From the NCBI RefSeq assembly GCF_014191605.1, contig NZ_JACHWU010000001.1:248001-312000 (forward strand): a stretch of 64,000 nucleotides of DNA, given 5' to 3'. Numbering within the stretch: position 1 is the stretch's first letter; the number at the start of each line of letters is the position of its first letter. Source of the DNA: Prauserella isguenensis. Lineage in GTDB: Bacteria; Actinomycetota; Actinomycetes; Mycobacteriales; Pseudonocardiaceae. The notes under the pieces were generated by a model. It was not told the DNA's origin and ran no database searches. It saw only the letters and a program-made list of their open reading frames with translations. Below, piece by piece: positions 43,343 through 51,343 of the stretch. The translations under genes were made by a program, and so were the position numbers.

Positions 43343-43348
43343 ATCCTA
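43343..43348 (-). promoter_or_regulatory. -10 box of a leaderless DUF3592 promoter
   Basis: TAGGAT on the minus strand, eight nt from the GTG start at 43334. No ribosome binding site is present. Confidence 0.45.
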
Positions 43349-43443
43349 GTGCGCCCTCCCGACGTCCACGGCCCCCGCACCGGGGAGACGGCCACCGCCG
43401 GGTCGCGTCCCTACCGCTCCACCTTCCACGTCGGAGGGCGACC

Positions 43444-43469
43444 GCCGCCGGGTCGACGTCCCCGGCGGC
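43444..43469. terminator. Terminator hairpin after menD
   Basis: GCCGCCGGG (43444-43452) pairs with CCCGGCGGC (43461-43469) around an eight-nt loop, 16 nt beyond the menD stop. Confidence 0.6.
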
Positions 43470-43484
43470 CTGCCACCCGCGGGC

Positions 43485-45161
43485 TCAGCCGGTGACGGCC
43501 GCCGTCACCGCGTCCCGCAACGCGGCGTGCAGCTCGCGGTGCCTGCTCCGGTCGGCCCGCACCTCGATGACCCGCAGTCCCGGCTCGGGCGCCAGTGCGG
43601 CGCGGAACTCGTCGAGATCGGCCGCCCGCCGATAGGGCACGCCGTAACCCGCGCACAGGGCGGCGAGGTCGGCGCCGTGCGGGGTGCCGAAGATCCGCTC
43701 GAACCCGCCGCTGTGCTCCGGCGCGCCCTGTTCGAGCAGCGAGAAGATGCCGCCGCCGTCGTCGTTGACGACGATGATCGCCAGGTCGGGACGGTCCTCG
43801 GCGGGTCCGATCAACAGGCCGTTGATGTCGTGCAGGAACGTCAGGTCGCCGAGCAGCGCGTACGACGGGCCGCGGTGGACGCACGCGGCGCCGACGGCGG
43901 TCGACACGGTGCCGTCGATGCCCGCCACGCCGCGGTTGCGGTGCACCAGCACGTCCGGCCGCCTGCCACCGACGAGTGCGACGTCGCGCGCCGGGTTCGA
44001 CGAGCCGACCACGAGCAGCGATTCCTTCGGCAGGCCGCGGACCAGTTCCTCGGCGACCCGCAGGCCACTGGGCCACGGCTCGCGGCCGAGCGTGTCGTGG
44101 ACCGCCTCGACCGCCGCGGCGTCGGCGCGCTGCCAGCGCGCGAGCCACTCCGGGTCGGACGGTTTCGTCGGCGCGTCGAACCACTGCCCCACCTGCCGCA
44201 CGTTGTGGGCGGGCGCGGGCCAGTCCGCGTCGGGTCGCACCAGCAGCACCTCGACGCCCGGATCCGACAGCAGCCGTTGCACTTGGCGGAACACGGTGGG
44301 CCTGCCGATGCACAGCACCTGCTCCGGTTTGTGCTCGGCGAGGAACTCCTCGATGCCCAGCAGCCACGGGCCGCCGGGGATGGCGGTGTCACCGCCGAGG
44401 CCGAGGCCGCCGGTCTCCGACAGCACGGGCCAGCCGTGCTCGGCTGCCCATTCGCTCGCGGCGTGCACTCCGGCGTCGCAGGCGATGACCAGGCCCTGCC
44501 GCGCGGACGGCACGACGGACGACGGCAGCGCGCCGTACTCGGGCAGTTCCGTCCAGCGGGCCCCGCGGGGTCTGCCGTCGAGGGCCTCGTACCAGCCGGC
44601 GACGCCGTCGCCCGCGTCGGGCACGAGCGGTTCGCGGAACGGCACGTTGAGGTGCACCGGGCCGCAGCGCCACTCGCCGTAGGCCGCGTTCCAGGCGCGG
44701 CAGATCTGACTGCGCCAGTAGGCGTTCTGCCCCGCGCGGCGTTCGGCGACGGCGAGCTCGTCGAAGTATCGGATCGCTCGGCCGTAGAGGTGCTGCTGGT
44801 CGATGACCTGGTTGGCGCCCGCCGCGCGCAGTTCCGGAGGACGGTCGGCGGTGAGCACGATCAGCGGCACCCCGGCGCGGTCGGCCTCGAGCACCGCGGG
44901 GTGGAAGTTGGCCGCCGCCGTGCCGGACGTGCATACCAGTGCCACGGGACGTCCGGTCCGGGCGGCGATCCCCAGTGCGAGGAATCCGGCGCCGCGTTCG
45001 TCGATACGAACGTGCAGGGTCAGCTTGCCCGCCGACTCGGCGTCGGACAACGCCAGCGACAGCGGCGCGTTGCGCGACCCGGGACACAGCACGACGTGCG
45101 ACACGGTGTTGCGCACCAGCTCGTCGACGATGACCCTCGCCTGTGCGGTGGAAGGGTTCAC
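43485..45161 (-). CDS. menD: 2-succinyl-5-enolpyruvyl-6-hydroxy-3-cyclohexene-1-carboxylate synthase
   Basis: 558-residue ThDP enzyme that adds 2-oxoglutarate-derived succinic semialdehyde to isochorismate. The N-terminal domain has HVVLCPGSRNAPLSLAL (about 21-37) and RIDERGAGFLALGIA with the ThDP-activating Glu (about 53-67). The C-terminal domain has GIDGTVSTAVGAA and the ThDP/Mg motif LLGDLTFLHDINGL with VNDDGGGIF. I chose GTG at 45161, preceded by GAGGGGGC; the same frame stays open for 3.3 kb upstream by chance, through divergent genes, and is rejected. It is divergent from menB with a 48-nt shared promoter gap. Confidence 0.93.
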   Translation of the reverse strand: MNPSTAQARVIVDELVRNTVSHVVLCPGSRNAPLSLALSDAESAGKLTLHVRIDERGAGFLALGIAARTGRPVALVCTSGTAAANFHPAVLEADRAGVPLIVLTADRPPELRAAGANQVIDQQHLYGRAIRYFDELAVAERRAGQNAYWRSQICRAWNAAYGEWRCGPVHLNVPFREPLVPDAGDGVAGWYEALDGRPRGARWTELPEYGALPSSVVPSARQGLVIACDAGVHAASEWAAEHGWPVLSETGGLGLGGDTAIPGGPWLLGIEEFLAEHKPEQVLCIGRPTVFRQVQRLLSDPGVEVLLVRPDADWPAPAHNVRQVGQWFDAPTKPSDPEWLARWQRADAAAVEAVHDTLGREPWPSGLRVAEELVRGLPKESLLVVGSSNPARDVALVGGRRPDVLVHRNRGVAGIDGTVSTAVGAACVHRGPSYALLGDLTFLHDINGLLIGPAEDRPDLAIIVVNDDGGGIFSLLEQGAPEHSGGFERIFGTPHGADLAALCAGYGVPYRRAADLDEFRAALAPEPGLRVIEVRADRSRHRELHAALRDAVTAAVTG

Positions 45162-45196
45162 GTGCGAGCCCCCTCGGCTGTTCGGGTGGAACCGCC

Positions 45197-45202
45197 TATT
45201 GT
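45197..45202 (+). promoter_or_regulatory. -10 box of a leaderless menB promoter
   Basis: TATTGT ends seven nt before the menB GTG at 45210, with no ribosome binding site. The same bases on the other strand (ACAATA) fall in the region where a menD promoter would lie. Confidence 0.55.
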
Positions 45203-45209
45203 CCCAGGC

Positions 45210-46133
45210 GTGCATGACACCCAGGTATCCGAACTGTTCGACCCGGCCTCGTGGACACCCGTCGAGGGCTTCGACTTCACCGACATCACCTACCACCGTT
45301 CCACCGAGAGCCGCTCGGGCAAGCACGTCGTCCGCGTGGCGTTCGACCGGCCGGAGGTACGGAACGCGTTCCGCCCGCACACCGTCGACGAGCTGTACCG
45401 CGCGCTGGAGGACGCCCGGACCAGCTCCGACGTCGGTTGCGTGCTCATCACGGGCAACGGGCCGTCGCCGTCCGACGGCGGCTGGGCGTTCTGCTCCGGT
45501 GGTGACCAGCGTATTCGGGGTCGGTCCGGGTATCAGTACGCGAGCGGGGAGACGTCCGACACGGTCGACCCGGCACGCGCGGGGCGGCTGCACATCCTCG
45601 AGGTGCAGCGGCTGATCCGGTTCATGCCGAAGGTCGTCATCGCGGTGGTTCCGGGCTGGGCCGCGGGCGGCGGGCACTCGCTGCACGTGGTGTGCGACCT
45701 CACACTCGCCTCGGCCGAGCACGGCCGGTTCAAGCAGACCGACGCCGACGTCGGCTCGTTCGACGGCGGCTTCGGTTCGGCCTACCTGGCGCGGCAGGTC
45801 GGGCAGAAGAAGGCGCGGGAGATCTTCTTCCTCGGCGAGGCCTACAGCGCCGAGGACGCCGAGACGATGGGTGCGATCAACAAGGCCGTGCCGCACGCCG
45901 AGCTGGAGTCGACCGCCCTGCAGTGGGGCCTGAAGACGCTCGGCAAGTCGCCCACGGCCCAGCGCATGCTCAAGTACTCGTTCAACCTGATCGACGACGG
46001 CCTCGTCGGCCAGCAGCTGTTCGCGGGCGAGACCACGCGGCTGGCGTACATGCAGGACGAGGCGGTCGAGGGCAGGGACGCCTTCCTCGAGAAGCGCGAC
46101 CCCGACTGGACCGACCACCCGTACTACTACTGA
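45210..46133 (+). CDS. menB: 1,4-dihydroxy-2-naphthoyl-CoA synthase
   Basis: 307-residue crotonase-fold enzyme closing the second ring of the naphthoquinone. It shows the oxyanion-hole motifs AFCSGGDQRIRG (about residues 93-104) and PGWAAGGGHSLHVVCDLTLA (about 149-168), and QTDADVGSFDGGFGSAYLAR with the catalytic Asp. The C-terminal DPDWTDHPYYY ending is typical of actinobacterial MenB. The GTG at 45210 is preferred because the TATTGT box is seven nt upstream; a huge in-frame open region to the left is antisense to menD. Confidence 0.95.
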   Translation: MHDTQVSELFDPASWTPVEGFDFTDITYHRSTESRSGKHVVRVAFDRPEVRNAFRPHTVDELYRALEDARTSSDVGCVLITGNGPSPSDGGWAFCSGGDQRIRGRSGYQYASGETSDTVDPARAGRLHILEVQRLIRFMPKVVIAVVPGWAAGGGHSLHVVCDLTLASAEHGRFKQTDADVGSFDGGFGSAYLARQVGQKKAREIFFLGEAYSAEDAETMGAINKAVPHAELESTALQWGLKTLGKSPTAQRMLKYSFNLIDDGLVGQQLFAGETTRLAYMQDEAVEGRDAFLEKRDPDWTDHPYYY

Positions 46134-46190
46134 CGCGGCGCACCGACACCTCGGCGACGGCGGGTGATCACGAACCGCGACGGCGGGGCC

Positions 46191-46196
46191 TACGCT
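46191..46196 (+). promoter_or_regulatory. -10 box of a leaderless menE promoter
   Basis: TACGCT ends six nt before a GTG at 46203. It lies within the short menB-menE gap, so menE can have its own transcript besides readthrough from menB. Confidence 0.5.
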
Positions 46197-46202
46197 GGTG
46201 CG

Positions 46203-47420
46203 GTGCAGGTCGTGTTCACGGACGGTTCGCCCGCGTCGGTCGCCGAGCTCGACGAGGCGTTGCAGGACGCACTCGACGGCGGCGAGCCGCTGCTGCCGCT
46301 GGATCCGCGCCATCCGCAGGTCGAGAGCCTGCGCGAGGCGATGGCTCCCGGCGAACCCATCGAACCGGACACGGCGGTGATCATCCCGACGTCCGGGTCG
46401 ACCGGCGAGGCCAAGGGCGTGCTGCTGTCCGCGTCGGCGCTGTTGGCGTCGGCCCGCGCCACGCACGCCCGGCTCGGCGGCCCCGGTCGCTGGCTGCTCG
46501 CCACGCCCGCCAACTACGTCGGCGGGCTGCAGGTGCTCACCCGCGCGCGCCTCGCGGGGGTCGACCCGGTGACGCTCGACATCGCCGACGGTTTCGACCC
46601 GGACGCGTTCACGGCCGCGACCCGGCAGCTGCGCGACGCACCCGGGCCGTACGCCGACGGGCCGTACTACACCGCGCTCGTGCCCACCCAGCTCGCCCGG
46701 CTGCTCGCCGCGGGGCCCGAGGCGGTGGAGGCGGCCGCGGCCTACGACGCGATCGTTCTCGGCGGCGCCCGGCTCGACGACGAGCTCTCCCGGCGCGCTG
46801 CGGACGCGGGCGTACGCGCCGTGTCGTCGTACGGCATGAGCGAGACCGCGAGCGGCTGCGTGTACGACGGGATTCCCCTCGAAGGCGTGTCGGTCCGGCT
46901 CGGCGACCGCGACCGCATCGAGCTCGCGGGCCCGATGCTGAGCCACGGCTACCGGCTGCGCCCCGACCTCACCTCCGGCGCGTTCACCGCCGACGGGTGG
47001 CTGCGCACCAGCGACGTCGGAGCGCTGTACGACGACGGCACCCTCGCCGTGCTCGGCCGGCTCGACGACATGCTCAACACCGGCGGGGTGAAGGTGCCTG
47101 CCGCAGGTGTCGAGGCCGCGCTGACGGCACACCCGCAGGTCCGTGCAGCCTGTGTCGTGGCCCTGCCCGACGCCGAGTGGGGAGAGCGGATCGCCGCCGT
47201 GATCGTCCCGGAACCGGCCGCGACCGACGCCGACGACCCGGCCGGTTCCGGTGCCGAAGGGCAGCGGTCCGAGGCCCTGGAGGAGGAACTGCGCGCGCTC
47301 GTCCGGGACCGTCTCGGCCGCGCCGCCGTACCGAAGCTGGTGCGGCAGCTGCCGGAGCTGCCACTGATCGGCCCGGGCAAGGTCGACCGCGCCGCGGTCC
47401 GCGCCGTCTTCGACGACTGA
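46203..47420 (+). CDS. menE: o-Succinylbenzoate-CoA ligase
   Basis: 405-residue acyl-adenylate-forming enzyme. The P-loop IIPTSGSTGEAKGVLLS (about 60-76), the A5-type SYGMSETASG (about 210-219) and the hinge RLDDMLNTGGVKV (about 286-298) are in order. It is short for the superfamily, as actinobacterial MenE usually is, because the N-terminal domain is reduced. GTG at 46203 is chosen for its -10 box; GTG at 46164 would add 13 residues. The gene follows menB by 70 nt and precedes menA in the same direction. Confidence 0.92.
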   Translation: MQVVFTDGSPASVAELDEALQDALDGGEPLLPLDPRHPQVESLREAMAPGEPIEPDTAVIIPTSGSTGEAKGVLLSASALLASARATHARLGGPGRWLLATPANYVGGLQVLTRARLAGVDPVTLDIADGFDPDAFTAATRQLRDAPGPYADGPYYTALVPTQLARLLAAGPEAVEAAAAYDAIVLGGARLDDELSRRAADAGVRAVSSYGMSETASGCVYDGIPLEGVSVRLGDRDRIELAGPMLSHGYRLRPDLTSGAFTADGWLRTSDVGALYDDGTLAVLGRLDDMLNTGGVKVPAAGVEAALTAHPQVRAACVVALPDAEWGERIAAVIVPEPAATDADDPAGSGAEGQRSEALEEELRALVRDRLGRAAVPKLVRQLPELPLIGPGKVDRAAVRAVFDD

Positions 47421-47474
47421 GCCGCCTCCCCGCCTGCTGACAGGGGCGCACACCGGGCGCGAAAGAATGCGGGC

Positions 47475-48347
47475 ATGGCGACAGTCGCACAGTGGATCGA
47501 AGGCGCACGTCCGCGCACGCTGCCGAACGCCGTCGCACCCGTCCTCGCGGGTGCGGGCGTGGCCGCCCAGCTGGGGGCGTTCTCGTGGTGGCGGACGCTG
47601 CTGGCGCTGTTGGTAGCGCTGGCGCTGATCATCGGCGTGAACTTCGCCAACGACTATTCCGACGGCATCCGCGGCACCGACGCCGACCGCGTCGGCCCGC
47701 TGCGACTGGTCGGTTCCGGGGCGGCGCCGCCGATCCAGGTGCTGACGGCCGCCGTGAGCTGCCTGGCCACGGCCGCGGTGTTCGGACTGGCGCTCGTCGT
47801 CGCCACCGGCCACTGGCGGCTTCTGCTGCTGGGCGGCATGTGCCTGGCCGCGGCGTGGTTCTACACCGGTGGCCGCTCCCCGTACGGCTACAAGGGCTTC
47901 GGCGAGGTCACCGTGTTCGTGTTCTTCGGGCTCGCCGCGGTACTGGGCACGGTGTACGTGCAGGCCGGCACGCTGAACTGGACGGCGCTCGGCTGCGCGA
48001 TCGCGGTCGGCGCGTTGTCGTCGGCGGTGCTCGTGGCCAACAACCTGCGCGACATTCCCACCGACACCGAGTCCGGCAAGCGCACCCTGGCGGTGCTGCT
48101 CGGCGACACCCGCTCCCGCTGGCTGTACGTCGCACTGGCCGCGGTGTCGGTGCTGGTGACGGTGGCCGTCGGGCTGGCGCACCCGCTCGCGTTCATCGCC
48201 CTGGCGGCCACGTTGTTGCTGATGAAACCGGTGCGCGTGGTCGTGGGCGGGCGCACCGGCCTGGACCTCGTGCCGGTACTGCGCGACACGGGACTGGCGA
48301 TGCTCGCGTGGGCCGTCCTCGCCGGCGTCTCGCTCGCCTTCTCCTGA
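47475..48347 (+). CDS. menA: 1,4-dihydroxy-2-naphthoate polyprenyltransferase
   Basis: 290-residue UbiA-family membrane enzyme with eight or nine segments. It joins the polyprenyl tail to the naphthoate ring. The two Asp-rich Mg/diphosphate motifs are NFANDYSDGIRGTDADR (about 56-72) and RDIPTDTESGKRTLAVLLG (about 193-211). The ATG at 47475 has only a weak GAAAGA upstream. It completes menB-menE-menA on the plus strand. Confidence 0.94.
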   Translation: MATVAQWIEGARPRTLPNAVAPVLAGAGVAAQLGAFSWWRTLLALLVALALIIGVNFANDYSDGIRGTDADRVGPLRLVGSGAAPPIQVLTAAVSCLATAAVFGLALVVATGHWRLLLLGGMCLAAAWFYTGGRSPYGYKGFGEVTVFVFFGLAAVLGTVYVQAGTLNWTALGCAIAVGALSSAVLVANNLRDIPTDTESGKRTLAVLLGDTRSRWLYVALAAVSVLVTVAVGLAHPLAFIALAATLLLMKPVRVVVGGRTGLDLVPVLRDTGLAMLAWAVLAGVSLAFS

Positions 48348-48351
48348 GCGG

Positions 48352-48372
48352 AACCCGACGCGAGGCCGGGTT
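48352..48372. terminator. Weak hairpin between convergent menA and cysteine-synthase-family genes
   Basis: AACCCG (48352-48357) pairs with CGGGTT (48367-48372) around a nine-nt loop, five nt after the menA stop. The stem is only six bp. Confidence 0.35.
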
Positions 48373-48452
48373 ACGCGGGATCGGGCACGCCACGGGAACA
48401 GCTCACGTACTGGCCGATGCCCCCAAGGCACCCAAGGCGCGTGGCCGGTCGT

Positions 48453-49529
48453 CTACGAGAACCGGCCGGTGTCCAGGAAGCGGTGCAGGGCCTTCAGGTG
48501 CGGTTCGAGGTCGAAACCCTGCTCGGCGATCCAGGCGTCGTCGTAGTAGGTGTTGGCATAGCGTTCGCCGCCGTCGCAGAGCAACGTCACCACGCTGCCC
48601 TGCTCCCCCGCGGCCAGCATGCGCGCGATGACCGCGAACGCGCCGTGCAGGTTCGTACCGGTGGAGCCGCCCGCCCAGTGCCCCGTGCGCTCCCGCAGGA
48701 ACCGGATGGCCGCCATGGACGCCGCGTCCGGCACCGGGATCATGTCGTCGATGATCTCCGGCACGAACGACGGTTCCACCCGCGGCCGTCCGATGCCTTC
48801 GATGCGCGAGGGCATGCCGGTGGAGTAGTCACGGGTGCCGGTCTCCCAGGCGCCGTAGAAGGCCGAGTTCTCCGGGTCGACGACGGCGATGCGGGTGTCG
48901 TACCGGCGGTAGCGCGCGTAGCGGCCGAACGTGGCGCTCGTGCCGCCGGTGCCCGCGCCGACCACGATCCACGAGGGCACCGGGTGCCGTTCCAGTTCCA
49001 GCTGCGCGAACACCGATTCGGCGATGTTGTTGTTGCCCCGCCAGTCCGTGGCCCGCTCGGCGTAGGTGAACTGGTCCAGGTAATGCCCGCCGCACTCGGA
49101 GGCGAGCCGCTCGGCCTCGGTGTACATCGCGACCGGCACGTCCACGAAGTGACAGCGCCCGCCGTAGAACTCGATGAGGTCGATCTTCTCCTGGCTGGTC
49201 TTGCGCGGGACGACCGTCACGAAGTCGAGGCCCAGCATCCGCGCGAAGTACGCCTCGGACACGGCCGTCGAGCCGCTGGAGGCCTCGATCAACGTCGTGT
49301 CCGGGCCGATCTGCCCGTTGACGAGGCCGTACAGCACGAGCGACCGGGCGAGGCGGTGCTTGAGCGAGCCGGTCGGATGGACCGATTCGTCCTTGAGATA
49401 CAGGTCGATGCCCCACTCGGGCGGCAGTGGGAAGACGTGGAGGTGTGTGTCCGCGGAGCGGTTGGCGTCTGCCTCGATGATGCGGATCGCCTCCCGCACC
49501 CACTCGCGAGGTGCCGGCGCCGCCGTCAC
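48453..49529 (-). CDS. PLP-dependent cysteine synthase/desulfhydrase-family protein (Cds1-like)
   Basis: 358-residue fold-type II PLP enzyme. It has [14 protein letters not shown] (about residues 51-64) with the Schiff-base Lys, the substrate loop [20 protein letters not shown] and the phosphate-binding [14 protein letters not shown] (about 188). The extended C-terminus [18 protein letters not shown] is shared with the mycobacterial cysteine desulfhydrase Cds1. I therefore favour release of H2S and pyruvate from cysteine over cysteine synthesis, but the motifs allow either. The GTG start overlaps the stop of the DUF4229 gene (GTGA). Confidence 0.82.
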   Translation of the reverse strand: MTAAPAPREWVREAIRIIEADANRSADTHLHVFPLPPEWGIDLYLKDESVHPTGSLKHRLARSLVLYGLVNGQIGPDTTLIEASSGSTAVSEAYFARMLGLDFVTVVPRKTSQEKIDLIEFYGGRCHFVDVPVAMYTEAERLASECGGHYLDQFTYAERATDWRGNNNIAESVFAQLELERHPVPSWIVVGAGTGGTSATFGRYARYRRYDTRIAVVDPENSAFYGAWETGTRDYSTGMPSRIEGIGRPRVEPSFVPEIIDDMIPVPDAASMAAIRFLRERTGHWAGGSTGTNLHGAFAVIARMLAAGEQGSVVTLLCDGGERYANTYYDDAWIAEQGFDLEPHLKALHRFLDTGRFS

Positions 49530-49963
49530 TCGCGGGCCTTCCCGGGGCCGCTGTCGTCGTCGGCGCCGTCCCCGGAGTCGGTGTCGTCGGCGCCGTCCCC
49601 GGAGCCGGTGTCGTCGGCGCTGTCGTCGGCATCCGCGTCCGCCTTCGCGGCGGCTCCGGTGGATTCGGGGTCGAGGCGGTCGCCGCGCAGTTCCGCACGC
49701 AGCCGCGCACGCTCACGGGCGCGGTGCTTGTTCCGCTCGGCCAGTGCGGCGGTCACACGGGTGTTCAGACCACGCAGCAACAGCATGCCGAGCGGCAGAC
49801 CGACGACCAGGCCGACGAGCAGGGCCACCAACAGCGGCACGCCGACCAGCGTCAGCACCGCGGCGATCACCGCGACGAGCGCGAACCGCGCGAGCAGGTA
49901 CAGCGTCAGGTCCCGCCCCAGGTGTGGCGGGGCCGAGGAGGCCGAAGATGCTGGTGCGTTCAC
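49526..49963 (-). CDS. DUF4229-family small membrane protein
   Basis: 145 residues. Two membrane segments ([20 protein letters not shown], about 19-38; [20 protein letters not shown], about 46-65) are followed by an Arg/Ala-rich helix ([20 protein letters not shown]) and an acidic tail with [15 protein letters not shown] encoded by an imperfect 33-bp DNA repeat. Genes of this family are common near menA in actinobacteria; function is unknown. The GTG at 49963 has TAACCT (49972-49977, minus) eight nt upstream. Confidence 0.78.
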   Translation of the reverse strand: MNAPASSASSAPPHLGRDLTLYLLARFALVAVIAAVLTLVGVPLLVALLVGLVVGLPLGMLLLRGLNTRVTAALAERNKHRARERARLRAELRGDRLDPESTGAAAKADADADDSADDTGSGDGADDTDSGDGADDDSGPGKARE

Positions 49964-49966
49964 GTT

Positions 49967-50443
49967 TTACGAGGTTACGCCGTCGTCGTCGGAGTCGAGT
50001 AAACGGTTGTTGGGCCTGCCCTCGAGCCGGGTGGACAGCACGACGGTGGTGCGCGTGCGCGCGACGCCGTCGATCCGGCGGAGCCTGCCGAGGGCGTGCT
50101 CCAGCTCGTCGACGGTCTCCACGCGCACCTTGACGACGAACGCCTCGTCACCGGCCACGGCGTAGCAGCTCTCGACCTCGGGGAGCTCGACGATCTCGTC
50201 GGCGATCTCGTTGTTGGACCCCGTGTCGGTGGGCTGGATGCCGACGAGCGCGGTCACGCCGAGTCCCACGGAGCGCGGGTCGACCGTCGCGTGGTAGCCG
50301 GTGATGACGCCTGCGGCCTCGAGCTTGCCGACGCGTTCGTGCACCGACGACGGCGACAGTCCCACGGTCCTGCCGATGTCGGCGTACGTCGCCCTGCCGT
50401 TCTCCCTGAGGGCGGCGATGATCTGGCGGTCGAGACGGTCCAC
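49967..50443 (-). CDS. Lrp/AsnC-family transcriptional regulator
   Basis: 158-residue regulator with an N-terminal AsnC-type helix-turn-helix (ENGRATYADIGRTVGLSPSS, about 14-33) and a RAM domain with AVAGDEAFVVKVRVETVDEL (about 92-111). It ends in an acidic tail DSDDDG. It is four nt upstream of the DUF4229 gene and may control this small operon. The GTG at 50443 has no Shine-Dalgarno sequence; TAACTT (50450-50455, minus) is six nt upstream, indicating a leaderless mRNA. The effector is unknown. Confidence 0.88.
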   Translation of the reverse strand: MDRLDRQIIAALRENGRATYADIGRTVGLSPSSVHERVGKLEAAGVITGYHATVDPRSVGLGVTALVGIQPTDTGSNNEIADEIVELPEVESCYAVAGDEAFVVKVRVETVDELEHALGRLRRIDGVARTRTTVVLSTRLEGRPNNRLLDSDDDGVTS

Positions 50444-50449
50444 GCCGCC

Positions 50450-50455
50450 AAGTTA
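50450..50455 (-). promoter_or_regulatory. -10 box of a leaderless Lrp-family promoter
   Basis: TAACTT on the minus strand, six nt from the GTG at 50443. It sits inside GTTAAC, which is palindromic and could help autoregulation. Confidence 0.5.
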
Positions 50456-50657
50456 ACGGCCGCCCCACACGACGCGCCCGCCCGGGTTGGCCGCCGGAAC
50501 ACCACGACCTGGGCAAATGTCCGAACCGGCCCGTTTGTCCATTACCTCCTCTTTACTCGGCAAACACCGTTCGAGTACCCGACGGGCGGAGTGCAACGAT
50601 TACGGAACAGTCCTGCATCTGGACAGACATCGACGGTGGTTCAAAGGAGGCGGATTC

Positions 50658-50867
50658 GTGACCGCAACCACAGGAGGACGGCTGCTCACCCCCGGTGAGG
50701 TCGCCGCATTGTTCCGAGTGGATCCGAAGACGGTGACGCGCTGGGCCACGGCGGGTCGGATCGGTTCCATCCGCACCCCGGGTGGACACCGCCGGTTCCG
50801 GGAAGCCGAGGTCAACGAGCTGCTCGCAGAGCTGACCACCGACCCGGGCGGGCCACAGCACTCCTGA
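50658..50867 (+). CDS. bldC: BldC, MerR-like DNA-binding developmental regulator
   Basis: 69 residues, essentially one winged-helix MerR-type DNA-binding domain: LLTPGEVAALFRVDPKTVTR, then WATAGRIGSIRTPGGHRRFREAEV. This is the BldC signature, without the effector or coiled-coil domain of classical MerR proteins. In Streptomyces BldC controls the timing of development. The GTG at 50658 is preceded by AAAGGAGG with seven-nt spacing, one of the best ribosome sites in the window; the longer frame from 50487 is rejected. A 214-nt upstream gap shared with the divergent Lrp gene holds its promoter, which I cannot place. Confidence 0.93.
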   Translation: MTATTGGRLLTPGEVAALFRVDPKTVTRWATAGRIGSIRTPGGHRRFREAEVNELLAELTTDPGGPQHS

Positions 50868-50960
50868 CGTCCGCCTCGCGGGAGCGCGGGGCGCACCCGC
50901 CGGGAACGCGACGGTGTGTCCGGATCGCCCGTTGCGGCTCGGCGGTTCGCACCGACGGGT

Positions 50961-50966
50961 TAGGCT
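50961..50966 (+). promoter_or_regulatory. -10 box for the small membrane protein gene
   Basis: TAGGCT lies about 32 nt before the ATG at 50998, leaving a short leader with the GGAAGGAG ribosome site. No clear -35 box is seen. Confidence 0.4.
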
Positions 50967-50997
50967 GGTACCAGTCAGCCCATGGGAAGGAGCGGGC

Positions 50998-51237
50998 ATG
51001 CTGTATTTGCTCGCGGTGGTCGGCGCCATCACGATCTCCGTCGTGGTGTGGCGATTGCTGAGCCAGGAGCGCGTCGGCGCAGGCGCGCGGCCGAATCGCG
51101 CCAGCCCGGTCGCGCCGGACGACGACCCGGAGTTCCTGCGCAAGCTCGGTGAACAGAAGCCGAAACGCCCCGACCCCCAGCGGCCCGACCCTCAGCGCCC
51201 CGACCCCCAGCGGCCCGACGAGGACGACACCAAGTAG
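50998..51237 (+). CDS. Small single-pass membrane protein with PDPQR repeats
   Basis: 79 residues: one N-terminal membrane segment (MLYLLAVVGAITISVVVWRL) and a hydrophilic tail containing DDDPEFLRKLGEQKP and three PDPQR units from a 15-bp DNA repeat (51168-51216). I do not recognise the family beyond a general actinobacterial small membrane protein. GGAAGGAG precedes the ATG. It follows bldC in the same direction and ends at a strong terminator. Confidence 0.72.
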   Translation: MLYLLAVVGAITISVVVWRLLSQERVGAGARPNRASPVAPDDDPEFLRKLGEQKPKRPDPQRPDPQRPDPQRPDEDDTK

Positions 51238-51240
51238 CTG

Positions 51241-51294
51241 ACGCGACATCGGCCGCGGCCCGTCCGTCCGGATGGGCCGCGGCCGATGTCGCGT
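51241..51294. terminator. Bidirectional terminator hairpin
   Basis: A perfect stem of about 21 bp (51241-51261 with 51274-51294) encloses a 12-nt loop, between the convergent small membrane protein and MinD/ParA-like genes. There is no T tract. Confidence 0.85.
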
Positions 51295-51343
51295 TTCGCG
51301 TGATCCCCGCCGCGGGCTCGCCGTCTGTTCGCGTGCCCGGCCT

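Noticed and set aside
43485-48431. A 1648-codon minus-strand open frame covering menD and the region antisense to menB, menE and menA
   Set aside because: Only the first 558 codons from GTG 45161 encode MenD; the rest is antisense to well-supported plus-strand genes and is open because of high GC content.
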